Shown here: positions 15,094 through 23,623 of the stretch, piece after piece
Position numbering within the stretch: the stretch's first letter is position 1
Layout: the number at the start of each line of letters is the position of its first letter
NCBI GenBank assembly: GCA_022486935.1
Contig: JAKVJO010000005.1
Coordinates: 1-46,080 of the forward strand
Origin: Solobacterium sp.
GTDB lineage: Bacteria; Bacillota_I; Bacilli_A; Erysipelotrichales; Erysipelotrichaceae
Reading direction: 5' to 3'
Length of the DNA: 46,080 nt
Program-made: the position numbers and the translations under genes
Notes under the pieces: model-generated
What the model saw: only the letters and a program-made list of their open reading frames with translations
The model's database searches: none
Told to the model about the DNA's origin: nothing

Positions 15094-16863
15094 ATGAATA
15101 CACTTGTCATCGTATTATTCTCCGCGGCAGTGCTTGTCGCCGGATACATGTTCTACGGCCGATGGATCGCCAGAAAATGGGGGATTGATCCAAATGCCAA
15201 AACACCTGCAGTCACACACGAAGACGGACAGGATTATGTACCAACCAACGGCTGGACCGTATTCAGCCATCAGTTTTCTTCCATTGCCGGAGCCGGTCCG
15301 GTTACCGGTGCCATTCAGGCGGCCGCATTCGGCTGGCTGCCAGTGCTGCTCTGGGTATTGCTCGGCGGCGTCTTCTTCGGCGCAGTCACTGATTTCGGTG
15401 CACTGTATGCCAGTGTCAAAAATGAAGGCAAGTCGATGGGCCTGTTGATTGAGCAGTACATCGGCAAGACCGGCAGAAAGCTGTTCCTGCTGTTCTGCTG
15501 GCTGTTCACCTTACTGGTCATTGCCGCATTTGCGGACATGGTAGCAGGTACCTTCAATGCCTACACCACAGTTGATGGCTTCACCAGTCTGTCTGACTCG
15601 GCAACCGTCAACGGCGCTGCCGGATCAATCTCATTGATGTTCATCGTATTCGCCATGGTCTTTGGCGTCATCCAGAAGAAGTTCAAGTTCTCCGGCTGGA
15701 AAGAAGCTGTTGTCGGACTTGCGTGTGTCGCCTGTGCATTTGCGATCGGCATGAATGTTCCGATCATCGCCGACAAGCAGTTCTGGATGTACATTACATT
15801 TGCCTATATCTTCCTGGCCGCTGTCATGCCGATGTGGCTGATGATGCAGCCGCGTGACTATATGACGACATTCATGTTCATCGGAATGATTGCCGGTGCG
15901 GCAATCGGCATCATCGTTGCCCATCCGACCATGAACCTGAAAGTATTCACCGGCTTCCATAATGAGAAGCTGGGAGACATGTTCCCGATCCTGTTTGTGA
16001 CGGTTGCCTGCGGTGCCGTTTCCGGCTTCCACAGCCTGGTCTCCTCCGGCACCAGTTCCAAGACGATCTCCAATGAAAAAGATATGCTCAAAGTCGGCTA
16101 TGGCGCCATGGTGCTTGAAAGTCTGCTTGCTGTACTGGCGCTCTGCGTCGCCGGAGCTGCTGCTTCTGCAGATGGCACTGCGGCTGCCGGAACACCGTTC
16201 CAGATCTTCTCTTCCGGTGTTGCAGGACTGTTTGAAATGTTCGGTATCCCGGTCTATGGTGCCCAGTGCTTCATGACCATGTGCGTCTCTGCACTTGCAT
16301 TGACCAGCCTTGATTCTGTTGCACGTATCGGCCGTATGAGCTTCCAGGAACTGTTCGTCGCTGATGATATGGAACACGCTGAAGGCTGGCGTAAAGTCTT
16401 CTGCAACAAGTACTTCGCAACCGTTCTGACCCTTGGCTGCGGCTATGTGCTTGCCAAGATCGGCTACTCCAATATCTGGCCGCTGTTCGGTTCTGCAAAC
16501 CAGCTGCTGAGTGCACTTGTCCTTGTCACACTCTGTGTCTTCATGAAAGTGACCGGACGTGATAACAAGATGCTGTTTGTACCGCTGATCATCATGTTAT
16601 GTGTCACCTTCACGGCCATCATTGAACGGATGAATGGATTGATTCAGGCAGTCATTGCCGGTTCTGCAACCTTCCTCACAGAAGGACTCCAGCTGATCAT
16701 TGCGGTAGCCTTGCTGACACTTGGTATCACCATTGTCATCAACTCCACCCGCAGTTACATCCATGCCAAGAAATACGGCAGCCCGGAAGAGGCAGCCGCA
16801 GATCAGAATAACAATTCTGAAGCATTCAAGCATGATGCCAAACAGGCTGCTGAAGCAGACTGA
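15094..16863 (+). CDS. cstA: Carbon starvation protein CstA family transporter
   Basis: A 589-aa integral membrane protein with more than a dozen hydrophobic segments. The CstA signature GYMFYGRWIARKWGID is near residue 16, followed by FSSIAGAGPVTGAIQAAAFGW and GAVTDFGALYASVKNEGKS. CVSALALTSLDSVARIGRM and GSANQLLSALVLVTL are also characteristic. Characterised relatives take up pyruvate or peptides. It is shorter than the roughly 700-aa E. coli proteins, as often seen in Gram-positives. GAGGGGTAAGAGT precedes the ATG. It is controlled by the T-box leader upstream, which implies a link to amino acid supply. Single-gene unit with a downstream terminator. Confidence 0.93.
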   Translation: MNTLVIVLFSAAVLVAGYMFYGRWIARKWGIDPNAKTPAVTHEDGQDYVPTNGWTVFSHQFSSIAGAGPVTGAIQAAAFGWLPVLLWVLLGGVFFGAVTDFGALYASVKNEGKSMGLLIEQYIGKTGRKLFLLFCWLFTLLVIAAFADMVAGTFNAYTTVDGFTSLSDSATVNGAAGSISLMFIVFAMVFGVIQKKFKFSGWKEAVVGLACVACAFAIGMNVPIIADKQFWMYITFAYIFLAAVMPMWLMMQPRDYMTTFMFIGMIAGAAIGIIVAHPTMNLKVFTGFHNEKLGDMFPILFVTVACGAVSGFHSLVSSGTSSKTISNEKDMLKVGYGAMVLESLLAVLALCVAGAAASADGTAAAGTPFQIFSSGVAGLFEMFGIPVYGAQCFMTMCVSALALTSLDSVARIGRMSFQELFVADDMEHAEGWRKVFCNKYFATVLTLGCGYVLAKIGYSNIWPLFGSANQLLSALVLVTLCVFMKVTGRDNKMLFVPLIIMLCVTFTAIIERMNGLIQAVIAGSATFLTEGLQLIIAVALLTLGITIVINSTRSYIHAKKYGSPEEAAADQNNNSEAFKHDAKQAAEAD

Positions 16864-16883
16864 TCCACAGCATTCCAAATAAG

Positions 16884-16936
16884 AAAAAGCCATGCACGCA
16901 GGAGATGGATCATCGCCTGTATGCATGGTTTTATGA
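16884..16936. terminator. Bidirectional terminator between cstA and nanK
   Basis: GCCATGCA...CAGG pairs with CCTG...TGCATGG, flanked by AAAAA on the left and TTTT on the right. It serves both convergent genes. Confidence 0.85.
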
Positions 16937-16943
16937 TGCCTGC

Positions 16944-17843
16944 TCAGTCGTTATCGAGTTTCTGCTTTACGCAGCTCAATGCACCGTAGAGACCGGCCTG
17001 GTTGCCAAGCTGGGCAGAGTAGATTGCCACATCCTGGAAGCCCGGGATGGCCCGCTCGTGGACTCTTGATTTGATGCCCTGAAGAACAGAAGGCTGTTCC
17101 AGAACGCCGCCGCCAAGTACCAGGCAGGGAATGTTGTAAAGATGCAGGATACTCAGCAGGCCAACAGACACTTCATCCAGCCAGGCATCGACTGCCTGCT
17201 GCACTGATGGCTCAGAGATCCGTTCAAAGATCTTGCGTCCATTATCCAGCGTTGGATCTTTCTGCATGGCCAGTCTGACCAGTGCAGTTGTTGATGCACA
17301 GCGTTCATAGCTGCCGGAGAATGGATCATCTTTGACCATCAGCTCCGGATGGGTGATCAGGCCGCCGATCATCAGATTGGCACTGCCGCCTTTTCCATAG
17401 TAGGGCAGATCATTGAGGAATACGCCGCCGCCGATGCCGGTGCCGTAAGTGATGCAGATGTAATTGGAGTAAGCACGGGCTGCTCCGTAAGTGCCTTCAC
17501 CAAGCGCTGCTGCGTAGGCATCGTTCATGACGCCGCAGATGCAGTTGAAGCGGTCTGCGAAGTAATCCTGTACATGGGTTCCGGTATAGCCGGGCAGATT
17601 TTCATTGGCATAGAGAATGACGCCGTCAACCGGGTCAACCTGGCCAGCGGTGCTGACACCGATTGCCACAAACGGACGGAACTGATCCAAGAGATCGCCG
17701 CACGTCTTGAGCAGTGCCTTGGCACCTTCTTTGGCAGGGGTATCTGCTTCAGCTGTATTGATCAGTCTGTTTCCTTCAAAGAGGCCCGCTTTGATGCGGG
17801 TGCCGCCGATATCAAGAACGGCAATCCGATGTGCCTGACTCAT
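16944..17843 (-). CDS. nanK: ROK family kinase, probable N-acetylmannosamine kinase
   Basis: A 299-aa sugar kinase. The N-terminal phosphate-binding motif is AVLDIGGTRIKAGLF, the sugar and catalytic region is GVMNDAYAAALGEGTYG, and the second phosphate motif is ICITYGTGIGGGVFLN. It should phosphorylate ManNAc to ManNAc-6-phosphate (EC 2.7.1.60). The usual ROK zinc motif CxCGxxGCxE is absent; the equivalent region reads GSYERCASTTAL. Its ATG overlaps the TGA of nanE by four bases, so translation is coupled. Specificity is inferred from this coupling, since a glucokinase-like role cannot be excluded from sequence alone. Confidence 0.88.
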   Translation of the reverse strand: MSQAHRIAVLDIGGTRIKAGLFEGNRLINTAEADTPAKEGAKALLKTCGDLLDQFRPFVAIGVSTAGQVDPVDGVILYANENLPGYTGTHVQDYFADRFNCICGVMNDAYAAALGEGTYGAARAYSNYICITYGTGIGGGVFLNDLPYYGKGGSANLMIGGLITHPELMVKDDPFSGSYERCASTTALVRLAMQKDPTLDNGRKIFERISEPSVQQAVDAWLDEVSVGLLSILHLYNIPCLVLGGGVLEQPSVLQGIKSRVHERAIPGFQDVAIYSAQLGNQAGLYGALSCVKQKLDND

Positions 17844-18535
17844 TTTTTGATCACCGCCGTAAACTTTCTGGTAATCTGCAGCGGACGGGTAATGGCTCCG
17901 CCGACGACTGCACAGTGAACACCGAGATCCAGCGCTTCACGCAGCTGTTCCGGGGTGCCGATGTTGCCTTCGGCAATAACCGGCTTGCCGCAGTTCTTGA
18001 CCAGATATTCAATCATGTCAAACGGCGGAACAACTCTTCCTTTGGTGTAGGTGGTATAGCCTGCCATGGTAGTGCCGATCAGATCAAATCCCATCTCAGC
18101 AGCGGCCATGCCTTCTTCCTGACTGGAGCAGTCAGCCATGAACAGCTGCTCCGGATACTTTGCACGTACTTCTGTGAAGAACTCTTTCAGCTCACGGCCA
18201 TTCGGTCTGGTGCGTTTGGTGGCATCCATGGCGAGTACTTCTACGCCGCAGGCCATCAGGGCATCGACTTCTTTCATGGTCGGGGTGATATAGACTTCAG
18301 AATCCGGATAGACTTCTTTGATGATGCCGATGATCGGAAGATCAACCGTCTTGCGGATCTCCGTAATGTCTTCGACGGTGTTGGCACGGATACCCACGGC
18401 ACCGCCCTGGAATGCGGCAAGAGCCATGCGGGACATGATGAATGAACTGTGCAGCGGTTCATCCGGCAGTGCCTGACACGAAACGACGAGGCCGCCTTTG
18501 ACTGCGTTGAGAATATCGATATTATGCTGATTCAT
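17840..18535 (-). CDS. nanE: N-acetylmannosamine-6-phosphate 2-epimerase
   Basis: A 231-aa TIM-barrel enzyme that turns ManNAc-6-phosphate into GlcNAc-6-phosphate (EC 5.1.3.9). Typical stretches are LVVSCQALPDEPLHSS near the start, GIIKEVYPDSEVYITPT with the catalytic-lysine type motif, MDATKRTRPNG, and the end-barrel phosphate sites VIAEGNIGTPEQ and CAVVGGAITRP. AGGAGG lies 9 nt before the ATG. It is the first gene of the nanEK unit and divergent from the RpiR regulator. Together with nanA, nanQ and nanK it completes the route from sialic acid to GlcNAc-6-phosphate. nagA and nagB are not in the window. Confidence 0.97.
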   Translation of the reverse strand: MNQHNIDILNAVKGGLVVSCQALPDEPLHSSFIMSRMALAAFQGGAVGIRANTVEDITEIRKTVDLPIIGIIKEVYPDSEVYITPTMKEVDALMACGVEVLAMDATKRTRPNGRELKEFFTEVRAKYPEQLFMADCSSQEEGMAAAEMGFDLIGTTMAGYTTYTKGRVVPPFDMIEYLVKNCGKPVIAEGNIGTPEQLREALDLGVHCAVVGGAITRPLQITRKFTAVIKK

Positions 18536-18571
18536 GAATGAAATCCTCCTGTTTTCTGTAATGACAATTTG

Positions 18572-18600
18572 ATCTTAGCATGACAGTGAATGCTTGTCCA
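18572..18600 (-). promoter_or_regulatory. Promoter of nanEK
   Basis: On the minus strand TGGACA (5 of 6) and TAAGAT (4 of 6) are separated by 17 bp, about 37 nt before the start codon. Confidence 0.55.
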
Positions 18601-18675
18601 TGCCGCTGAAATGGGCAGAATGTGCATAAACAGCGGAGTTTATGTGACTATACTGGAATATTATTTCTTATATAC

Positions 18676-18692
18676 ATTAATTTGAAATTAAT
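18676..18692. promoter_or_regulatory. Palindromic operator candidate between nanE and the RpiR gene
   Basis: ATTAATTTGAAATTAAT is a perfect 8+1+8 inverted repeat located between the two divergent promoters and about 24 bp before the TATAAT of the regulator gene. It is a plausible site for the RpiR-type regulator encoded next to it. Confidence 0.5.
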
Positions 18693-18715
18693 TTCCCATT
18701 CTGAAGATCTTCGCA

Positions 18716-18721
18716 TATAAT
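18716..18721 (+). promoter_or_regulatory. -10 box of the RpiR-family regulator gene
   Basis: Perfect TATAAT 24 nt before the start codon. No clear -35 was found, and the nearby palindrome covers part of that area. Confidence 0.5.
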
Positions 18722-18745
18722 GAAAAAAACAGGCAGGTAGAGCAT

Positions 18746-19615
18746 ATGGAAGACAATTCCCCCGATCAGAACTTCTTGATGAAGATCAATGACATCTATT
18801 ACGAACTGACCTCGTCAGAGAAACGTGTCGCAGATGTCATTATTTCCAATGCCGGCAAGGCACCGCACATGACCATCTCCGAACTGGCAAAGGAGTGTTC
18901 CGTGGCCAATGCGACAATCTCCAGATTCTGTCGCAAGCTTGGCTGCCGCAACTATACGGAACTGAGAGTGTCCATTGGCAGGTCTGCCAACTCCCATGAA
19001 ATGTCAGAAGGTCCGATCACCGGGGAAGTGACTCCGGAAGATACGATTACGGAAATGTGTGCCAAAATGTACCGCAGTGAAGTGGATGCGGTCACCCAGA
19101 CCCATGAACTGATCAAGCCGGAGCTGATCAAGGAAGCCTGTGACTGTCTGCGCAAAGCCGGAACGGTATTGTGCATGGGACAGGGCGGTTCCATGATCAT
19201 GGCCGAAGAAGCCGCGCATCTGTTTACCACCACCTACCCGAATTACTTTGCAGTATCCGATGATCATATGCAGATCTCCCGGGCTGCCATCTGTAACAAG
19301 GGCGATGTCATTCTGTATTTTTCCTACTCCGGTGCCACCAGGGAACTGATGGATCTGATTCCGGTTGCCCACGGCCGCGGAGTGATTGTGATTCTCGTAA
19401 CCCGTTTTCCGAACTCTCCGGGTGCCCAGCAGGCAGATGTCATTCTGCAGTGCGGTGCCAATGAGAGCCCGCTGCAGCTTGGCAGTGCCGAGGCCAAGAT
19501 TGCCCAGATCTGTCTGTTGGAGATTCTCCATACCGAGATGTGCAGACATGACATGAATACAATCGGCGAAAGGAAGCAGGCGGTCCTGGACGCACTGACC
19601 TGCAAACATCTGTAA
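18746..19615 (+). CDS. nanR: RpiR family transcriptional regulator (SIS domain), probable sialic acid regulator
   Basis: A 289-aa repressor-type protein. The N-terminal RpiR helix-turn-helix spans about residues 10-85 (LTSSEKRVADVIISN, then SVANATISRFCRKLGC). A C-terminal SIS sugar-phosphate-binding domain follows (VLCMGQGGSMIMAEE, ILYFSYSGATRELM, VILVTRFPNSPGAQQAD). It likely senses a pathway intermediate such as ManNAc-6-P or GlcNAc-6-P and controls the nan genes on both sides. The symbol is given by context only. The DUF624 gene begins 2 nt after its stop, so the two are coupled. Confidence 0.88.
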   Translation: MEDNSPDQNFLMKINDIYYELTSSEKRVADVIISNAGKAPHMTISELAKECSVANATISRFCRKLGCRNYTELRVSIGRSANSHEMSEGPITGEVTPEDTITEMCAKMYRSEVDAVTQTHELIKPELIKEACDCLRKAGTVLCMGQGGSMIMAEEAAHLFTTTYPNYFAVSDDHMQISRAAICNKGDVILYFSYSGATRELMDLIPVAHGRGVIVILVTRFPNSPGAQQADVILQCGANESPLQLGSAEAKIAQICLLEILHTEMCRHDMNTIGERKQAVLDALTCKHL

Positions 19616-19617
19616 TT

Positions 19618-20253
19618 ATGTTTGATCCGAATAATCTATTCTGGCGCATCATCAGCCGGGGTGTTGATATTATCGGTCTCTCACTGCTATGGGCGGCTTT
19701 GAGTCTTCCCATTGTCACCTGCGGGCCGGCAACCTCGGCGCTGTACTATACCATCGTCAAATCATTTCTGCAGGGAGACCGGGATACGTTCCACATCTTC
19801 TGGAAAGCCTTCAAGGACAACCTGAAGCCGGGAATCATCCTGACGCTGATCATCCTGCCGTTTGCCCTGATCCTGGCCTATTTCTACTATGTACTGCAGC
19901 TGAACTGGTCTACCAATATCGGTGCAGTCATGTTTGTCGCCTATGATCTGATGCTGGTGGTGCCGATCGGCATGCTGTGCTGGCTGTTTCCAATGCAGGC
20001 AAGATTTGTCCTGCCGCGCAAGCAGATGATCAAGAATTCCTTCTTTCTTGCCATGAAGCATCTCTTTACAACGATTGTCCTTGTCCTGCTGACGGTAGAA
20101 CTGATTATCAGCACCCTGGAATACTGGTGGCCGATCTTCTTTACCCCGATGGTATGGGCATTCATCAGTGCACTGTTTCTGGAAAAGAAGTTCAAACTGT
20201 ATCTCAGCGAAAGCGATCAGCAGAAGTTTGACCGCCAGCCGCCGGTTATCTGA
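19618..20253 (+). CDS. YesL/DUF624 family membrane protein
   Basis: A 211-aa protein with four to five hydrophobic segments and the YesL hallmark SLPIVTCGPATSALYYTIVK near residue 28, followed by RDTFHIFWKAFKDNLKPG. DUF624 proteins commonly accompany CUT1 sugar importers and glycoside-utilisation genes. Their biochemical role is not established. It starts two bases after the regulator's stop codon, without its own ribosome site. A strong terminator follows. Confidence 0.88.
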   Translation: MFDPNNLFWRIISRGVDIIGLSLLWAALSLPIVTCGPATSALYYTIVKSFLQGDRDTFHIFWKAFKDNLKPGIILTLIILPFALILAYFYYVLQLNWSTNIGAVMFVAYDLMLVVPIGMLCWLFPMQARFVLPRKQMIKNSFFLAMKHLFTTIVLVLLTVELIISTLEYWWPIFFTPMVWAFISALFLEKKFKLYLSESDQQKFDRQPPVI

Positions 20254-20266
20254 ATTCAACAAAACA

Positions 20267-20308
20267 AGTACTGCCGCTGAACAGCATATGCTCAGCGGCA
20301 GTATTTTT
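20267..20308. terminator. Strong terminator between the DUF624 gene and the SGNH gene
   Basis: ACTGCCGCTGA pairs with TCAGCGGCAGT (11 bp) and is followed by ATTTTTA on the plus strand. It lies between convergent genes. Confidence 0.88.
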
Positions 20309-20310
20309 AA

Positions 20311-20949
20311 CTAAAGAAGTGTCGGCACCAGTGCAGCGAGCCGTTCTGCCAGCTCTGCATGTCCTTTTCTGGACAGGTGCATGTAATCCTTGGTATTGAA
20401 TGTACAGCCAGCCGCATCCATGTAGTGGCAGCCGGTCAGCTTTGCCTGTGCTTCAAACTGGGCGGGAAGTGCTTCCGCTTTTTCTGCACAGCCGGTACCC
20501 ATGGCCGCATCGTTCATCGCTCTTCCAATCGGCGGCGGGCAGACAATCAGGATATTGGGTTCATGGCTGCCCCAGCAGTCAGTGCTCTTTGCCTTGAGGA
20601 TCAGCCGCTGCAGGCCAAGACCGATACAGGCCGCATTCTGATTCAGCCGGTCCTTGGTGTCATTGGTGCCCAGCATCAGGATCAACAGGTCGACCGGTTC
20701 ATGGCTTTTCAGCAGGGCATAGATCATCGGCAGGGTCGACATGCCTTCGTGCAGGGGATCTTCAAATACGGTGGTCCGTCCGGACAGTCCTTCTTCTGTG
20801 ACCAGGTAATTCTCACCCAGGGCACTTTGCAGCAGGCAGGTCCAGCGTTCATGTTCATTGAAGCGGATACCGTGATCCTCACAGTCAGAGGGATCTGCGC
20901 AGTAGCCGTGGGTATTGGAATCGCCGATACAGAGAATATGTTTTTTCAT
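20311..20949 (-). CDS. SGNH/GDSL hydrolase, candidate sialate O-acetylesterase
   Basis: A 212-aa esterase without signal peptide. Block I ILCIGDSNTHGY has the nucleophile Ser, GLSGRTT gives the block II Gly, LMLGTNDTKD gives the block III Asn, and DYMHLSRKGH carries the catalytic Asp-His pair. It lies on the opposite strand inside the sialic acid cluster. Removing O-acetyl groups from imported sialic acids is therefore an attractive role, but this is inference only. Relatives act on many esters. It has its own promoter with a perfect TTGACA, and AAAGGA upstream of the ATG. Confidence 0.85.
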   Translation of the reverse strand: MKKHILCIGDSNTHGYCADPSDCEDHGIRFNEHERWTCLLQSALGENYLVTEEGLSGRTTVFEDPLHEGMSTLPMIYALLKSHEPVDLLILMLGTNDTKDRLNQNAACIGLGLQRLILKAKSTDCWGSHEPNILIVCPPPIGRAMNDAAMGTGCAEKAEALPAQFEAQAKLTGCHYMDAAGCTFNTKDYMHLSRKGHAELAERLAALVPTLL

Positions 20950-20982
20950 GTTGGATATAAAATTCCTTTCTTCAATGACACC

Positions 20983-21011
20983 ATTTTGTGAATCCAGCTC
21001 GCATTTGTCAA
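20983..21011 (-). promoter_or_regulatory. Promoter of the SGNH gene
   Basis: Minus strand TTGACA (6 of 6), 17-bp spacer, CAAAAT (4 of 6). Confidence 0.6.
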
Positions 21012-21177
21012 AGGAAGAAACTCAATTCATCCGGAATGTTCGAAATTCGATTTGAAAACAATTACCTGTTTTTTCCAGATTAGAAAATAGATCTACAAAA
21101 AAGCGGCAGAATGATACGGAGACGATAGAAAATAATTTTCATTGATGCTAACAAGTAAAAATAATTTCAAATCTCTA

Positions 21178-21228
21178 TTGACGAAAATGGTCATAATCGT
21201 TAAGAATATAGTCATGTTAGCGTTTACA
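21178..21228 (+). promoter_or_regulatory. Promoter and cre site of the sialic acid importer operon
   Basis: TTGACG at 21178 with a weak TAAGAA/AAGAAT -10 region 17-18 bp later. TGTTAGCGTTTACA at 21215-21228 matches 13 of 14 cre positions and is the second-best cre in the window after the one before the flavoprotein. It overlaps or directly follows the expected transcription start. The remaining sequence between 21012 and 21177 is AT-rich, with no gene seen. Confidence 0.6.
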
Positions 21229-21252
21229 TTTTCAAACGAAGGAGGAAAGAAA

Positions 21253-22599
21253 ATGTTTAAGAAGGTTTCAGCTTCCGTGCTGGCAGGTGTCATGGCTATT
21301 TCCCTGACCGCCTGCGGATCAAGCACCGCAACCGCAACAGCTACAGCAAAATCTACCGCAGCAGGCACCACATCCGATGTCGCAGATTCCATTACGCTCT
21401 GGACTTACCCGATTGGCAACTGGGGCAATGAAGAATCCGTCAAGACACTGACCGATCAGTTTACCGCTGATACAGGAATCAAGGTTACCGTTGAGTATCT
21501 GACATACTCCGATGGTGACGACAAGGTCAACACCGCGCTTGCCGCAGGTGAGGGACCGGATCTGATCATGGAAGGTCCTGAACGTCTGGTTGCAAACTGG
21601 GGCGCCAAGGGTTACATGGTAGATCTGTCTGACATCATGGATGATACAGACAAGTCAGAGATTTATTCTTCCGTACTCAGTGCATGCCAGGACAGCACCG
21701 GCGCAGTCTATGAGTATCCGCTGGTTATGACCGCTCACTGCATGGCAGTCAACGTTGATGCCTTCAAGGCAGCCGGAGCAGACAAATATCTGGATCTGAC
21801 AACACACACATGGACCACCAAGGATTTCGAAGATGCTATGGCAGCAATGTCGTCCTATTATTCGGGCGAGACCATCGGTGCAGTATACTGCGCAGGCCAG
21901 GGCGGCGACCAGGGCACAAGAGCTCTTGTCAACAACCTGTACGGCGGTACCTTCACCAATGCTGAACATACTGAATATACCTGGGATTCTGCTGAGAACG
22001 TCAAGGCAATCACAGAACTCTACAACATGGATGGAATCAACTTCGACTCTTCCCTGGTCGGCGGCGATGAAATCTCCCTGTTCTACAATGAAACTCTGAA
22101 GGTTGCGTTCTGCTGGAATATCGCTCAGCAGCTCAACCCGAACTCTGCTGATACAGGCACTGGCAAGACCATCAACGGTCAGGAAATCGCATTCATGAGC
22201 TTCCCGTCCGAGACTGGCGAATCCAAGCTCTGCGGCGGCATCTGGGGCTTCGGCGTATTTGACAACAAGGATGATTCCAAGATTGCAGCAGCGAAGCAGT
22301 TCATCTCCTATGTCTGCGATTCTGAGCACACGGTTGATGCAGTCAAGACAGCCAACTACTTCTCAGTACGCGATTCTGCTCACGGAACCGATCTGTCCAA
22401 CATCTGGGCTGACAACGAAACCATGCAGGAATACAGCGTTCTGATGCAGTACCTGGGCGACTACTATCAGGTTACCACCGGATGGGCTGAGGCTCGTACC
22501 GCTTGGTGGAACATGCTCCAGGAAGTTGGAACCGGTGCTGATATCCAGACAACGGTTACCAAGTACGCAGCACAGGCAAACGAAGCCGCAAAAGGCTGA
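21253..22599 (+). CDS. ABC transporter substrate-binding lipoprotein, probable sialic acid importer
   Basis: A 448-aa family 1 solute-binding protein with signal peptide MFKKVSASVLAGVMAISLTAC (lipobox Cys21) and a Thr/Ala-rich linker. The mature part begins with DSITLWTYPIGNWGNEESV and includes GWAEARTAWWNMLQEVGTG near the end, typical of the group. The operon continues with two permeases, nanA and nanQ, so the ligand is probably N-acetylneuraminate, as in the SatABC-type importers (context). The start at 21253 has AAGGAGGAAAG upstream; the track ORF extends 37 codons into the promoter and cre site. Confidence 0.9.
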   Translation: MFKKVSASVLAGVMAISLTACGSSTATATATAKSTAAGTTSDVADSITLWTYPIGNWGNEESVKTLTDQFTADTGIKVTVEYLTYSDGDDKVNTALAAGEGPDLIMEGPERLVANWGAKGYMVDLSDIMDDTDKSEIYSSVLSACQDSTGAVYEYPLVMTAHCMAVNVDAFKAAGADKYLDLTTHTWTTKDFEDAMAAMSSYYSGETIGAVYCAGQGGDQGTRALVNNLYGGTFTNAEHTEYTWDSAENVKAITELYNMDGINFDSSLVGGDEISLFYNETLKVAFCWNIAQQLNPNSADTGTGKTINGQEIAFMSFPSETGESKLCGGIWGFGVFDNKDDSKIAAAKQFISYVCDSEHTVDAVKTANYFSVRDSAHGTDLSNIWADNETMQEYSVLMQYLGDYYQVTTGWAEARTAWWNMLQEVGTGADIQTTVTKYAAQANEAAKG

Positions 22600-22629
22600 G
22601 CAACTGCCTGAAGAAGCAATCTAGCAGTT

Positions 22630-22668
22630 GATATCCCGCCCGCCTTGAGCGGACGGGATATTTCTTTC
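22630..22668 (+). terminator. Intercistronic hairpin after the sialic acid binding-protein gene
   Basis: GATATCCCG...CCGC pairs with GCGG...CGGGATAT around CTTGA and is followed by TTCTTTC. It parallels the hairpin after the binding-protein gene of the GNB operon. Confidence 0.65.
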
Positions 22669-22705
22669 AATCGTACTGTACCAATGAAAGGGGGATGTGT
22701 GTCGG

Positions 22706-23608
22706 ATGAGCGCAAGTGCACCATTAACCAAAGCTCAGGTGAAGAAGGAGACGCTGCATGGATATCTGTTCATGCTGCCGAGCCTTGTCTTCTTTATCGG
22801 CTTTGTCATCATTCCAATGTTTCTATGTATCTACCTCAGCTTCTTTGATTCAAATCTGAATGCAAATGTGGCAGATAAGTTTATCGGTCTTGCAAACTAT
22901 AAAGAACTGTTCCAGGATCCGATTTTCTATAAGGCAATGCAGAACACACTGATTATCGTGGTGGTATCTGTTCCGGTTGTCACGATCTTCTCTCTCTGGG
23001 TTTCTTCAGTTATCTACAAACTCAAAGACTGGGCACTGTCCGCATTCCGGTGCATCTTCTACCTGCCGGTCGTAACCGGATCTGTTGCGGTTACCGTGGT
23101 ATGGAAGTGGATGTACAACAATTACTACGGCATCTTCAACTATGTGCTGAAGGGCATGGGCATCATTGACAAGAATATCAACTGGCTGGGCGATCCGAAG
23201 TATGCGCTTGGCTGTATCATCCTGATCCTTCTGACAACCTCTGTCGGTCAGCCGATCGTGCTGTATGTTTCAGCACTGAACAACGTTGACCAGAGTCTGG
23301 TCGAAGCCGCCAAAGTAGACGGTGCGACAGACAAGGATGTCTTCTGGAAGATCAAGTGGCCGTCCATCATGCCGACCACCCTGTATATCCTCGTCATTAC
23401 GACCATCAACAGCTTCCAGTGCTTTGCATTGATTCAGCTGCTGACTTCCGGCGGACCGAACTACTCCACCGAGACGGTCATGTACTACATCTATTACACC
23501 GCATTCAAGACCTATCGCTTCGGCTATGGTAACGCGATGGGTGTCATACTCGCAATCGTGATTGCAGTACTGTCAGCTGTGCAGTTCAAGCTGGCAAAGG
23601 AAAAGTAA
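22706..23608 (+). CDS. ABC transporter permease (MalF type), sialic acid operon
   Basis: A 300-aa membrane subunit with six predicted hydrophobic segments, starting GYLFMLPSLVFFIGFVIIP. The EAA loop reads LVEAAKVDGATDKDVFWKIKWPSIMP. The C-terminus is short and basic (KLAKEK). ATG at 22706 is preferred over the track's GTG at 22697, because GGGGGA lies about 10 nt before the ATG but only 2 nt before the GTG. The second permease follows after 15 nt. Confidence 0.92.
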   Translation: MSASAPLTKAQVKKETLHGYLFMLPSLVFFIGFVIIPMFLCIYLSFFDSNLNANVADKFIGLANYKELFQDPIFYKAMQNTLIIVVVSVPVVTIFSLWVSSVIYKLKDWALSAFRCIFYLPVVTGSVAVTVVWKWMYNNYYGIFNYVLKGMGIIDKNINWLGDPKYALGCIILILLTTSVGQPIVLYVSALNNVDQSLVEAAKVDGATDKDVFWKIKWPSIMPTTLYILVITTINSFQCFALIQLLTSGGPNYSTETVMYYIYYTAFKTYRFGYGNAMGVILAIVIAVLSAVQFKLAKEK

Positions 23609-23623
23609 GGGGGCGTACAGAAG

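Noticed and set aside
15631-16377. 248-aa minus-strand ORF rich in His and Asp
   Set aside because: Antisense shadow of cstA; composition is that of a reverse-read membrane gene.
17349-17918. 189-aa plus-strand ORF
   Set aside because: Antisense to nanK; no ribosome site.
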